Source: a virus. Taken from it: a DNA stretch of 64,000 bases. The stretch is taken from positions 31,857 through 95,856 of IMG/VR virus record IMGVR_UViG_3300009128_001633, one strand, 5' to 3'. The notes beneath the pieces are model-generated. The model did no database searches. It had not been told where the DNA came from and saw only the letters and a list, made by a program, of their open reading frames with translations. Shown here one piece after another: positions 43,788 through 51,512 of the stretch; position 1 is the stretch's first letter; the number at the start of each line of letters is the position of its first letter. Position numbers and translations under genes: made by a program.

Positions 43788-45418
43788 TATATTTTACTCA
43801 AAATTTTGTGTTGAACAATATCAGCAACCTTATCTTGCAACCCAGATCTATTAAAAAGTTCATGGCTAACTATTGCTCTTATGTCTTTTATTAAATTATC
43901 CGATACACCAATTGCTCTTAGATTTGAATTTAATTGTCTATTTATATAAAAAACATGCCTTATTGACATATCACTATCTTTAACACGTCTGTGACCGTAA
44001 AACTCCATTGGCCTTCCAGACCTTATTTCACCATGCTCAACATCATTAACAACTTTCTTCAATCCAGTAGGACCAAAATATTTATCATATTCAGCACGAG
44101 AGGGAGCAGAACTTTCCAAATTGTTAAGAATGTTAATAAAGCCCTTAAATGAACCTGATATCCATGATAGATTTGTATATAACATATTAAGTATTAATCC
44201 ACCACTATAACTTGAACCAATGCTAATTCCTCTTCTTTTTGAACCACTAACTGATGTTCTGCCAATTGCAGCCTCAGAAAACACTTTTCCGACTAATTTT
44301 TCTATAATATCTAATAATAATTCAATTTTAAAACTTAAATCAGAAATAATTGACTCATTTACATTCTCAATACCAAAATTAACCAAACTATTATTGTTTG
44401 TAAAATCAAGAAAACTATTCGATAAAAATTCAAGCTCTATGGCATATGATCTCAACTCCTTTTCAGACCTATCAACTACTCTCTCATATTCATACAATAA
44501 ATCTCTATATGAATATCCAGAAACATTCTCATAATCACCGCTGAACATATCTTTTAAATGTCTCTGCATACCAACATTGTGCTTTGATCTATCAGCTGAA
44601 AGGTTATTCAATGTTGCATCTAGTCTACTTTTAGAATGTGTTAGTATCCTATTATACTCAACAGCCAAACCATATCTTTGATTAAAGCTACCTTCCAACT
44701 TCATAAATTCTTCTTCCAAAAAATCATTAACTGTTGTTCTAACCTGTTGTAAAATTGATTTATTGAAAATGACATTAGAAACATGTTGAAGATCCTGCTT
44801 TTTTAATAAGGTTTTTCTACTAAACTCCTTGAGAAAACGATCGGCATCTGTAGCATCAAATATGACTTCCCAATTCTTTTTAGCTTGTGTTATTTTAGGA
44901 GTAGCAATACCCATATGTTCTCTTAATACAGGAAATGCTTCTTTTGTTTCCAAAATTCTAGCAGGATTATCAGTATATGTATAGTTATCAATCAAATTCA
45001 TTATCCCTTCAACAGCTTCTTTTCCCTTACCACCTTTGGCATATAAGGATAACAATTGAACTTGAGCTCTCTCCAATTTAACATTTGTTTTAAGATCGCC
45101 AATAGCTGCTTCTATCAACTCCATATCAGCTCTTTCTCTAGCTTCAGAATATGACGTTTGCTTACTTGCATCAAGTTCACCAAAAACATCTCTACTGTCC
45201 TCATACAACAATCTTTCACCTGCTAATAACTCTTCTGTTGACAACTGCTCAGTTATCGTTTTTTCCTCACCTACCATCCTCCTAGTTATTACTCTCTTTT
45301 TCCACTCACTAGCTTGAGAAGCAGCATCTGCAACTAACTCTTCATCAGTTAATTGATCAGGATCCTGATCCAACTCATCAAGAAAATCTTCTAATTCTTC
45401 TTCATCATAAGTAGCCAT
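43787..45418 (-). CDS. Head-tail region protein, helical, unknown function
   Basis: 543 residues. It begins with a very acidic segment (DEEELEDFLDELDQDPDQLT) and is mostly predicted coiled coil or long helix (TVNDFLEEEFMKLEGSFNQR, RSEKELRSYAIELEFLSNSF). No transmembrane or catalytic motif is visible. It sits between connector and tail terminator genes with one-base overlaps, so a neck or head-completion role is likely. Possible fibre or minor head protein. I do not recognise a family. Confidence 0.6.
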   Translation of the reverse strand: MATYDEEELEDFLDELDQDPDQLTDEELVADAASQASEWKKRVITRRMVGEEKTITEQLSTEELLAGERLLYEDSRDVFGELDASKQTSYSEARERADMELIEAAIGDLKTNVKLERAQVQLLSLYAKGGKGKEAVEGIMNLIDNYTYTDNPARILETKEAFPVLREHMGIATPKITQAKKNWEVIFDATDADRFLKEFSRKTLLKKQDLQHVSNVIFNKSILQQVRTTVNDFLEEEFMKLEGSFNQRYGLAVEYNRILTHSKSRLDATLNNLSADRSKHNVGMQRHLKDMFSGDYENVSGYSYRDLLYEYERVVDRSEKELRSYAIELEFLSNSFLDFTNNNSLVNFGIENVNESIISDLSFKIELLLDIIEKLVGKVFSEAAIGRTSVSGSKRRGISIGSSYSGGLILNMLYTNLSWISGSFKGFINILNNLESSAPSRAEYDKYFGPTGLKKVVNDVEHGEIRSGRPMEFYGHRRVKDSDMSIRHVFYINRQLNSNLRAIGVSDNLIKDIRAIVSHELFNRSGLQDKVADIVQHKILSKI

Positions 45419-46233
45419 TATGTTGAACCAATTGCCTCTTCTTCATTATAATCATAATCATACTGTTCATTAATAGTTTCGATTTCACCCTTCATGTTTT
45501 CAACTCCAGCCGCTTCTTTAATACCTATTTGTTCTTGCAAGAGAGGTTCATGAGATACAAATCTTGCATATCTAGAATACTTAAATTTAGCTTTACCTGG
45601 AATACTCTCAAGGTATAATTTGACAAAATTTTTACCTTGATTATACCATCTTCTAACCAATGTTGGAACTTGGTCAGTGTTTAAGTTTGAAAACACAGAA
45701 GTGAAAATAACACTTGCACCAATATATTGACAAGCTCTCTTTAATAAAGATGGAGGTGAAACAAAAGGAACATATTGATCATCTATAAACTCTAATGCCA
45801 TACCATTAATTATTTCGTTAGCATCTTCTAAAAAGCCAATACCATCTTCCTCAGATATATTTGAATCAGTACGAAACTTAAACTGGTCTCCAGTAATAGG
45901 AGTTCCAGCCCACTGAGCAGCAGCTATAGTTATAATACCAGAAGTTGACGTGAAACTAGAGCTTATAGTTCCAGTACCATCAGGCGTACTAGTACCTTCT
46001 CCTCTATATAGAGTAAAAGCTGTACTAGAGGAAAATGTTATATGCCAAAGCTCACTTCCAGCATAACTATCAACTATAGAAGAAATACCTTTAAGAATAC
46101 CACTTCCGGTATTTGAACTATAAGCCTTCGGTATTGTATATGAACCAGAAAATTTAACTTTATGCTGATTATTTCCAGCAACTGAGAGAACTCTCAGCAA
46201 TCTTTTGGTATCATCAAGTTTACAGTAAGCCAT
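45418..46233 (-). CDS. Head-tail connector/adaptor protein with a beta insertion
   Basis: 271 residues. MAYCKLDDTKRLLR resembles the opening helix of HK97 gp6-like connectors. It is interrupted at about residues 20-115 by a beta-rich insertion (VKFSGSYTIPKAYSSNTGSG, ITFSSSTAFTLYRGEGTS), and resumes with EEDGIGFLEDANEIINGMAL followed by LLKRACQYIGASVIFTSVF. Position after the capsid gene fits. The insertion resembles the decorations seen in the tube and capsid proteins. Confidence 0.65.
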   Translation of the reverse strand: MAYCKLDDTKRLLRVLSVAGNNQHKVKFSGSYTIPKAYSSNTGSGILKGISSIVDSYAGSELWHITFSSSTAFTLYRGEGTSTPDGTGTISSSFTSTSGIITIAAAQWAGTPITGDQFKFRTDSNISEEDGIGFLEDANEIINGMALEFIDDQYVPFVSPPSLLKRACQYIGASVIFTSVFSNLNTDQVPTLVRRWYNQGKNFVKLYLESIPGKAKFKYSRYARFVSHEPLLQEQIGIKEAAGVENMKGEIETINEQYDYDYNEEEAIGST

Positions 46234-46234
46234 A

Positions 46235-46642
46235 TTATATAGTCCTTAGAAATTGAATTATTTCTTTTAATTTATTTTTATCCTTTATTGTCTTAACAAT
46301 TGGCTTTTTCATTCCAAGGGTAGAAGCTAAAGTAATCAGCTCGCTTCTACCCTTGTCCTGAAGATCATCATCAAATCCTCCAGAAACAAATACAGGAGTA
46401 CGCTTAATATCACTTTTGCTCTTATTTATCTCAATTTCGTACTCTTCATACTCACCTTCATCATCCAACCTAACAAACTTGCAAATTCTCAATTCCTTTT
46501 TAGAGTCGGTATGATATTGTTTGGTTTTATTTCTAGCTGCATCCATTAAATAATCTGAAGGATTTTTCTCTATATCTCCAACGTTATACATTTTACCCAT
46601 ATGGGTTAGTCCAGGAAATAAAACTTTAACGGCCTTTGGCAT
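46235..46642 (-). CDS. Small head-completion-type protein (135 aa)
   Basis: 135 residues (MPKAVKVLFPGLTHMGKMYN...) with a charged middle and a C-terminal helical domain (SELITLASTLGMKKPIVKTI, KDKNKLKEIIQFL) that resembles Rho-N/SAP-like modules often fused to phage head proteins. AGGAGGG precedes the ATG. Function not assigned. Confidence 0.6.
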   Translation of the reverse strand: MPKAVKVLFPGLTHMGKMYNVGDIEKNPSDYLMDAARNKTKQYHTDSKKELRICKFVRLDDEGEYEEYEIEINKSKSDIKRTPVFVSGGFDDDLQDKGRSELITLASTLGMKKPIVKTIKDKNKLKEIIQFLRTI

Positions 46643-46662
46643 TTTTCGCCCTCCTTTTTTAT

Positions 46663-46687
46663 TATTTAAACAATTTAATGAGCCACA
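46663..46687 (-). repeat. Conserved motif, copy 2, inverted relative to 43303
   Basis: On the minus strand this reads TTTTGTGGCTCATTAAATTG followed by TTTAAA. It matches the plus-strand copy at 43303 in 24 to 25 positions with one change. It lies in the 75-base gap between the major capsid gene and the next gene. A GTGAGCCAC-like core is nearly dyad-symmetric. Confidence 0.7.
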
Positions 46688-46717
46688 AAAAAATTTTATA
46701 TCACCTGCATACTATCA

Positions 46718-47956
46718 TTATGCGATAGTTGCAGCTATGAAACCACGTTTCCTATAAAGAACAGGAAGAGCATTAATACCAGCAATAATTTCAATCTGTT
46801 TAGGATCTTTATTAAGAAAAATAGTTTCAGCAAATTTTCCAGGAGCGGGATTAGTGAGACTACCCTGTCCATAAACAGCGTCTACACTAATAACCTCACC
46901 TTTTGGACCAGATCCCGGAGGAAATTCAAGTTCCATAAGAAATACATTATCGGGAATGTATGTTTTATAACATCTCAACATACTCTGGGCTGGATATGTT
47001 CCTGTAACTGTAGTTCCTGTAAAATCAATTGTATCACCAGATATACTGGCAATAGTCATATTCTCCTCCGCACTTTCATCAGCAGCAGAGAATTGGCAAA
47101 CATCGGCAGCAGCAAATCCCTTAGCATCGTCCATAACTATGGTAGTTACTGATCCTGCGGCTTGAGCAGCCTGAGAATAAGTAATCAAGTTATATCCTGC
47201 ATCATAAACTTCATATTCATAATTGCCAATATAGGTACTGAAAATTTGTTGGAGTATCTTACGACTCATAAGACCAACATTGCCAGCATTAAACACTCGA
47301 TCAACAAGAGCTAGTACCCTGGCATTCCTAAACAAATACTGTTCACACATTGTATTAAACCAGAATTTCTTGACTTTACCACCAGACCCACGAGCAAGAC
47401 GTACCCAAGTCTGAATATCATTGATTGGGTCTGAAGTCGCAGCTGTACTCCACAACGGAGAAGCAGTAGGCCTCTGTCTTCCAGGAATATTATATGAAAT
47501 TGTAAACTGAACCTTATTATCGTTGATAGCTAAGGTATTAGCAACCGGAGGTTGCCACCTCATCCATTCAATTCTTGTTTCTAACCTCGAATCAAGATCA
47601 ATCATAATATCGGCAATAAGCTCCGCAGCAGTTGATCTTTGCTCCCACGTCCCAAGTTTTCTCAATGTGGTCACATCAGACTCACCAAGGATAACTTTTT
47701 CACGAAAATGAGCAGGCTCAAAAGACGCTTGCCCGACACCCCTACGATGGATAACCGGAGATTCGGCTCCTCGTGCGACTGCTTGAGTCATTCCACCAAG
47801 TGGTCTTTTTATATCCCATTCAACCTTTGGTCCAGGCTGAGTGACTAACGGCATAATATCCTGACCACGATAAGTTTCTGTCTGAGGAGGAATGTCATCA
47901 ATCACCTTCATAAGATACCTCGGGGTCAAGAGTGTGCTTTCTACTAATGCATCCAT
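46718..47956 (-). CDS. Major capsid protein (lambda gpE family)
   Basis: 412 residues. The N-terminal region (YRGQDIMPLVTQPGPKVEWD, LGGMTQAVARGAESPVIHRR, ILGESDVTTLRKLGTWEQRS) and the end (KGEVISVDAVYGQGSLTNPA, KQIEIIAGINALPVLYRKR) match the lambda E-type capsid family. A roughly 75-residue insertion (SQAAQAAGSVTTIVMDDAKG to DTIDFTGTTVTGTYPAQ) adds an Ig- or beta-type domain, probably on the capsid surface. The gene has visibly better codon balance and higher G+C than its surroundings, as expected for an abundant protein. AGGAGGT precedes the ATG. Confidence 0.9.
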   Translation of the reverse strand: MDALVESTLLTPRYLMKVIDDIPPQTETYRGQDIMPLVTQPGPKVEWDIKRPLGGMTQAVARGAESPVIHRRGVGQASFEPAHFREKVILGESDVTTLRKLGTWEQRSTAAELIADIMIDLDSRLETRIEWMRWQPPVANTLAINDNKVQFTISYNIPGRQRPTASPLWSTAATSDPINDIQTWVRLARGSGGKVKKFWFNTMCEQYLFRNARVLALVDRVFNAGNVGLMSRKILQQIFSTYIGNYEYEVYDAGYNLITYSQAAQAAGSVTTIVMDDAKGFAAADVCQFSAADESAEENMTIASISGDTIDFTGTTVTGTYPAQSMLRCYKTYIPDNVFLMELEFPPGSGPKGEVISVDAVYGQGSLTNPAPGKFAETIFLNKDPKQIEIIAGINALPVLYRKRGFIAATIA

Positions 47957-48005
47957 ATTTATAACCTCCTAAATTGTTTTATATAGTTAATTGTTCACTA
48001 AACTG

Positions 48006-48446
48006 CTATGCAGACGGACTATCAACGAAAGTCAAATGCTGCATTTCCTCAACCTGATCATCAGTAAGGGCAGTTGAAGATGAGTAGTTATATTTAATTT
48101 TACTCCAATCAAAAGTCCCTTTAATATATGCTTTAACAGGCTGATCACCCCAAGAAGCATCAAGGATTGTTTCTGCTAATACAACAGCGTCACCAAGGAA
48201 CTGAGTAGGAGTACCGTTAACACCATTATTTCCAGCTTCAGTATCAACGACATTATAAGTCCCGTCAGCCAAATCAGTATCCTTAGTCAACAAAACACCC
48301 TTAGGAATCTTAACCACTCCTGACCCAAATCCGGCAGCAGCATATCTCGCAGTTGAATCAAGCGTAACGCTTATTAACTGAAAGTTACCGCTTCGAAGGA
48401 TCTCAGAATCGAATTCCCCTGTTTGAAAAGTTGTTCCAGGTTTCAT
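48006..48446 (-). CDS. Head decoration protein (lambda D-like), copy 1
   Basis: 146 residues: GEFDSEILRSGNFQLISVTL, SGVVKIPKGVLLTKDTDLAD, TYNVVDTEAG and TPTQFLGDAVVLAETILDAS, ending AYIKGTFDWSKIKYNYSSST. This matches lambda D-type capsid decoration proteins, which stabilise the expanded shell as trimers. It is paralogous to the next gene. AGGAGGT lies upstream of the ATG. Confidence 0.82.
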   Translation of the reverse strand: MKPGTTFQTGEFDSEILRSGNFQLISVTLDSTARYAAAGFGSGVVKIPKGVLLTKDTDLADGTYNVVDTEAGNNGVNGTPTQFLGDAVVLAETILDASWGDQPVKAYIKGTFDWSKIKYNYSSSTALTDDQVEEMQHLTFVDSPSA

Positions 48447-48481
48447 AACTATGACCTCCTATAATTAATAATTAATTTTTA

Positions 48482-49048
48482 TTACGAAAAATCACGCTTT
48501 GTTATAGTCGTTTCTTTTCTATTCCAGAGCAATGCTCTGACTAACGTTTCTGTTCTATCATAAATAGCCATCCCAGATGGAATCCTATTAATCCTTTGAC
48601 ATTTATTCCACTGAGCAGTAGTTATCGCTAAGTTACTTGAATTATTATAATAAACCTTACCAGACTTGATGTTGCACTTGATGTATGCAGGAACAACTCG
48701 ATCCTCAGCATCTACTATTCTTCTACGTTTATTGCCCATAATATAGGCATAAATCATATGTTCTTCTCGAGCCAAAACAACAACATCCTTCATATACTGA
48801 GTCGGAGTACCATTTATAAAACCATCAACAGTACTCACAGGAAAATATTTATCGCTATATCCAGTAGTTGGTGCTAATAGCAAACCCTTTCTCAGCTTTG
48901 TTGTATCAGCAGAATTACCATCATCTCGAGAAGTAGAATCAATGGTCACGGAGATAATTTGATAAGTCCCATCCATTAACAGGTCGTCATCATAAAAACG
49001 ACTCTGTTCTCCGAAACCTGATGCTGCAAAATTTACATCTTGTGACAT
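48482..49048 (-). CDS. Head decoration protein (lambda D-like), copy 2
   Basis: 188 residues with the same layout as the adjacent 146-residue protein: MDGTYQIISVTIDSTSRDDG, TTKLRKGLLLAPTTGYSDKY, GTPTQYMKDVVVLAREEHM and PAYIKCNIKSGKVYYNNSS, plus an extra loop of about 20 residues and a C-terminal extension (RTETLVRALLWNRKETTITK). Two decoration proteins could occupy different capsid sites or serve as alternatives. Confidence 0.78.
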   Translation of the reverse strand: MSQDVNFAASGFGEQSRFYDDDLLMDGTYQIISVTIDSTSRDDGNSADTTKLRKGLLLAPTTGYSDKYFPVSTVDGFINGTPTQYMKDVVVLAREEHMIYAYIMGNKRRRIVDAEDRVVPAYIKCNIKSGKVYYNNSSNLAITTAQWNKCQRINRIPSGMAIYDRTETLVRALLWNRKETTITKRDFS

Positions 49049-49056
49049 CTGTCAAC

Positions 49057-49686
49057 CTACTTCTTTTCTACTAAACGAAGACCCTTTTTCCTGAAAGACC
49101 TACCAATAGCTTCGTTTTCCATTTTATTTTGCTCTTCTTCTGTAAAAGAAACACCGTCGCCTATATTGGTTTCCTCATTATAGTTAGCACGCTGAGAAGT
49201 AGGAATGGCTTCAAGAATCTTAAGAACAGCTTCGCGAATTGTAAGTTCAAGATCAACACTCTTCTCTTCTTCGCCTTCACCAATTGTTTCAGTAAATTTT
49301 ATAATCCTATCCTCTTCCTGATCACTAAGCATAATCTCTTTGGCAATACTAACAACAGCAGGATGATGATGTTTATCAGTAAGAAGCTTATCACAAATCC
49401 GATCAATCTCAACAACACGAGCTCTTTCATCACTCGCAATCTGTTTACTATGAAGTGTTTTTGTCTTCTCTTCATATTTTTCAATTTTATCAGACATTTC
49501 CTTCATTTCTTTTTTCTGTTCAAGGATGAAATCTTGCAACTCTTTATTGTTATCATCTGAAGATTCATCAAGCTTTTTCTGAAGCTCATCATTCTTTTTC
49601 TCAAGCTCCTCGTTCATTGCTTGCAAATCTTCAAGAGTCACATCTTCATCCTTAACAGCAGGATCACGTTTAATATCTTTTTTCAT
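49057..49686 (-). CDS. Predicted nested scaffold protein, in frame within the protease gene
   Basis: In the protease reading frame, ATG at 49684-49686 is preceded by AAGGAGGTAAATAGT, an excellent ribosome binding site inside coding DNA. Translation from here gives a 209-residue acidic coiled coil (MKKDIKRDPAVKDEDVTLED...) that is the scaffold domain alone. Nested, in-frame scaffold genes are known in lambda (C/Nu3) and Mu (I/Z), so this one is expected by architecture. Confidence 0.75.
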   Translation of the reverse strand: MKKDIKRDPAVKDEDVTLEDLQAMNEELEKKNDELQKKLDESSDDNNKELQDFILEQKKEMKEMSDKIEKYEEKTKTLHSKQIASDERARVVEIDRICDKLLTDKHHHPAVVSIAKEIMLSDQEEDRIIKFTETIGEGEEEKSVDLELTIREAVLKILEAIPTSQRANYNEETNIGDGVSFTEEEQNKMENEAIGRSFRKKGLRLVEKK

Positions 49687-50244
49687 ACTATTTACCTCCT
49701 TGGTTTGTAATCTATAAACAGAAACGTCGGAATCATCACTGTTTAATGAAAATTCTATTTTCTTCAGTTTAGAAATAAATGGTCTATTAGTTAAAGCTCC
49801 ACCCATTATGGCCGGACCAAATTCTTCACCACTTTCTGGATCCTCATAGTTATCACTGTATTCAATGCTAAAATATCCATAACGTTTCTTTTCAATGCTA
49901 TCTTTACCCTCTTCAGTAAGTTCAGTTGTCCCTATGAGTACGCCTTCTTCAATCTTAAGTTCTTTTAACCAACCACTTGCAGCTTCAGCTTTGTGATTCC
50001 AATCAAAACTAATCTCTCTACCAACTATCTCTTCGTTAAAATTAGTGACCATACTTTCAAGCATTTCTTCAGTAATTTCAAGATCACCATAAATCTTATG
50101 CTTGAAATCCCCTACCCTAAGCATTTCAATATTAACAAAATTTTCAGCTAATTCAGATACAATTTCCGAATCTAAAGAGACTATGCTGAAAAACTTGCCT
50201 TTATCAAAATGCACATCAGATAATTTCTTTCTTTTTTTGCCCAT
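49057..50244 (-). CDS. Head maturation protease with C-terminal scaffold domain (Mu I-like)
   Basis: 395 residues. Residues 1-190 match phage Mu protein I-type proteases: FKHKIYGDLEITEEMLESMV, GREISFDWNHKAEAASGWLK and KKRYGYFSIEYSDNYEDPES, with EEFGPAIMGGALTNRPFISK. His and Ser in FDWNHK and YFSIEYS are candidates for the catalytic residues. The remaining 200 residues are an acidic coiled coil (LQAMNEELEKKNDELQKKLD) typical of scaffolding. An internal ATG at 49686 with its own strong ribosome binding site would produce the scaffold alone. Confidence 0.85.
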   Translation of the reverse strand: MGKKRKKLSDVHFDKGKFFSIVSLDSEIVSELAENFVNIEMLRVGDFKHKIYGDLEITEEMLESMVTNFNEEIVGREISFDWNHKAEAASGWLKELKIEEGVLIGTTELTEEGKDSIEKKRYGYFSIEYSDNYEDPESGEEFGPAIMGGALTNRPFISKLKKIEFSLNSDDSDVSVYRLQTKEVNSMKKDIKRDPAVKDEDVTLEDLQAMNEELEKKNDELQKKLDESSDDNNKELQDFILEQKKEMKEMSDKIEKYEEKTKTLHSKQIASDERARVVEIDRICDKLLTDKHHHPAVVSIAKEIMLSDQEEDRIIKFTETIGEGEEEKSVDLELTIREAVLKILEAIPTSQRANYNEETNIGDGVSFTEEEQNKMENEAIGRSFRKKGLRLVEKK

Positions 50245-50253
50245 AGCATCTCC

Positions 50254-50892
50254 TTAAATTAATTTACCAGCAATCTCACAATTACTATTCTTCTTCTTAT
50301 CGCAATGTTTATTCAAAAGACGTTTAGCCTTAGAAGCTATTTTTGGTCTTTTTGGAGCTCCACGAGCTCCACGAGCAGCACTATACGCAGCCTTAAGACC
50401 TCCACAATTAACAGTACCATCAGCATTTTTATATGGAAACTTTTTCTCTTTTGGCATGAGAAAATGATTAGAAGGAACTTTCTTACGAGCAGTAGGAGCA
50501 GTCCATAATGAAATTGCACCAAACTCCTGCAAAATAACCCTATATTCAGTTTCTTCTAGATCAAACATACTTTGATCAGGCGGAGGATCATACCCACTAC
50601 TTGCCATTTTTAAATCATCCGGCAATGTATCATCCAAATCACTATCCCAATCATCATACCAATGACCACTCCCATTATCAATAAGAATTCTAGCAATGGA
50701 AGTATGTATCTCTTCTAATGACTTTTCTGAATAGCCTTTCAAACTCTCTTCACCAACAAGAAGCGAAACTGCTCTGCGAAGTTTGTAAAGATAATGAACA
50801 TCCCTATGGTCTTTACTTGTTGCAGAAGTAATAACTATAACACTGCCATCATCCTCTAACAACTTCTTTTTTGGTTCAAAGATTTTAAACAT
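50254..50892 (-). CDS. Virion or head-assembly protein with a conserved phage C-terminal domain
   Basis: 212 residues. The C-terminal 60 residues (KKFPYKNADGTVNCGGLKAA, YSAARGARGAPKRPKIASKA, KRLLNKHC) match a small domain that often ends phage prohead proteases and head proteins, possibly a DUF6582-like module. The N-terminal part (KDHRDVHYLYKLRRAVSLLV) is helical with an acidic middle (DDWDSDLDDTLPDD). It lies directly upstream of the protease gene. Function unproven. Confidence 0.6.
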   Translation of the reverse strand: MFKIFEPKKKLLEDDGSVIVITSATSKDHRDVHYLYKLRRAVSLLVGEESLKGYSEKSLEEIHTSIARILIDNGSGHWYDDWDSDLDDTLPDDLKMASSGYDPPPDQSMFDLEETEYRVILQEFGAISLWTAPTARKKVPSNHFLMPKEKKFPYKNADGTVNCGGLKAAYSAARGARGAPKRPKIASKAKRLLNKHCDKKKNSNCEIAGKLI

Positions 50893-50904
50893 AACTAAGC
50901 TCCC

Positions 50905-51234
50905 TTAATATGCATATTGGATCATAACTTGATGTCCGCTAAGATCAGTCAAATAAGTAATTGTGCCACTTGCTCTTGAATAATCAGTATCCTCAACTCT
51001 TTGAGTGAGCGTATTGGCAGTCCCCTGAGCAGTAGCAATGGTCATGAAATTAAAGACCCCACCACTTATTGGAGTTTGCGCAAGGGCCTTAGTCGCACCA
51101 CTGGAATCACCAACAAAGCATTCAGTTTGGATTTTGAACGGTCCAACAATCTTAGGAGCTGCATCAGCAGAAAGGATGCCTATTTCACGCAACTCCCTAA
51201 TTAATGGATGATTTACACCTACATTAATTGACAT
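50905..51234 (-). CDS. Small virion-type protein (109 aa)
   Basis: 109 residues (MSINVGVNHPLIRELREIGI...) that read as a small beta-rich protein (GVFNFMTIATAQGTANTLTQ, SGTITYLTDLSGHQVMIQYA). AGGAGGT precedes the ATG. It lies between the portal and protease genes, where minor head proteins are commonly encoded. Not recognised. Confidence 0.55.
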   Translation of the reverse strand: MSINVGVNHPLIRELREIGILSADAAPKIVGPFKIQTECFVGDSSGATKALAQTPISGGVFNFMTIATAQGTANTLTQRVEDTDYSRASGTITYLTDLSGHQVMIQYAY

Positions 51235-51266
51235 AACATACCTCCTATAATTTTAATAATAATTCA

Positions 51267-51512
51267 TCACTCTGAGCAAAAACCAAGACATTTACCATCA
51301 GCATCAAGATGCACATCCATTCCCTGACAAACATAAATGTCAAACTCATCGATTTTCTTATTCCATTTGCAATCATTGTTATCACAGGTCATGGAAACTT
51401 TACCTAATTTACAAAAACCACCTTTCATCCAATGTGCGCACATCTTAGCTTGACAAACATACTTGCCATCGACCTTTTCCCAAGTACATTCTGAACTATC
51501 ATCACTCATCAT
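51267..51512 (-). CDS. Cysteine-rich small protein (81 aa)
   Basis: 81 residues with eight cysteines spaced as SECTWEKVDGKYVCQAKMC, GFCKLG, MTCDNNDC, YVCQG and KCLGFC, suggesting metal binding or disulphides. GGAGGG lies just before the start, with ATG 51512 or 51509 possible. The gene overlaps the end of the portal gene. Its family is not recognised. It is unusual between portal and head genes. Confidence 0.55.
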   Translation of the reverse strand: MMSDDSSECTWEKVDGKYVCQAKMCAHWMKGGFCKLGKVSMTCDNNDCKWNKKIDEFDIYVCQGMDVHLDADGKCLGFCSE

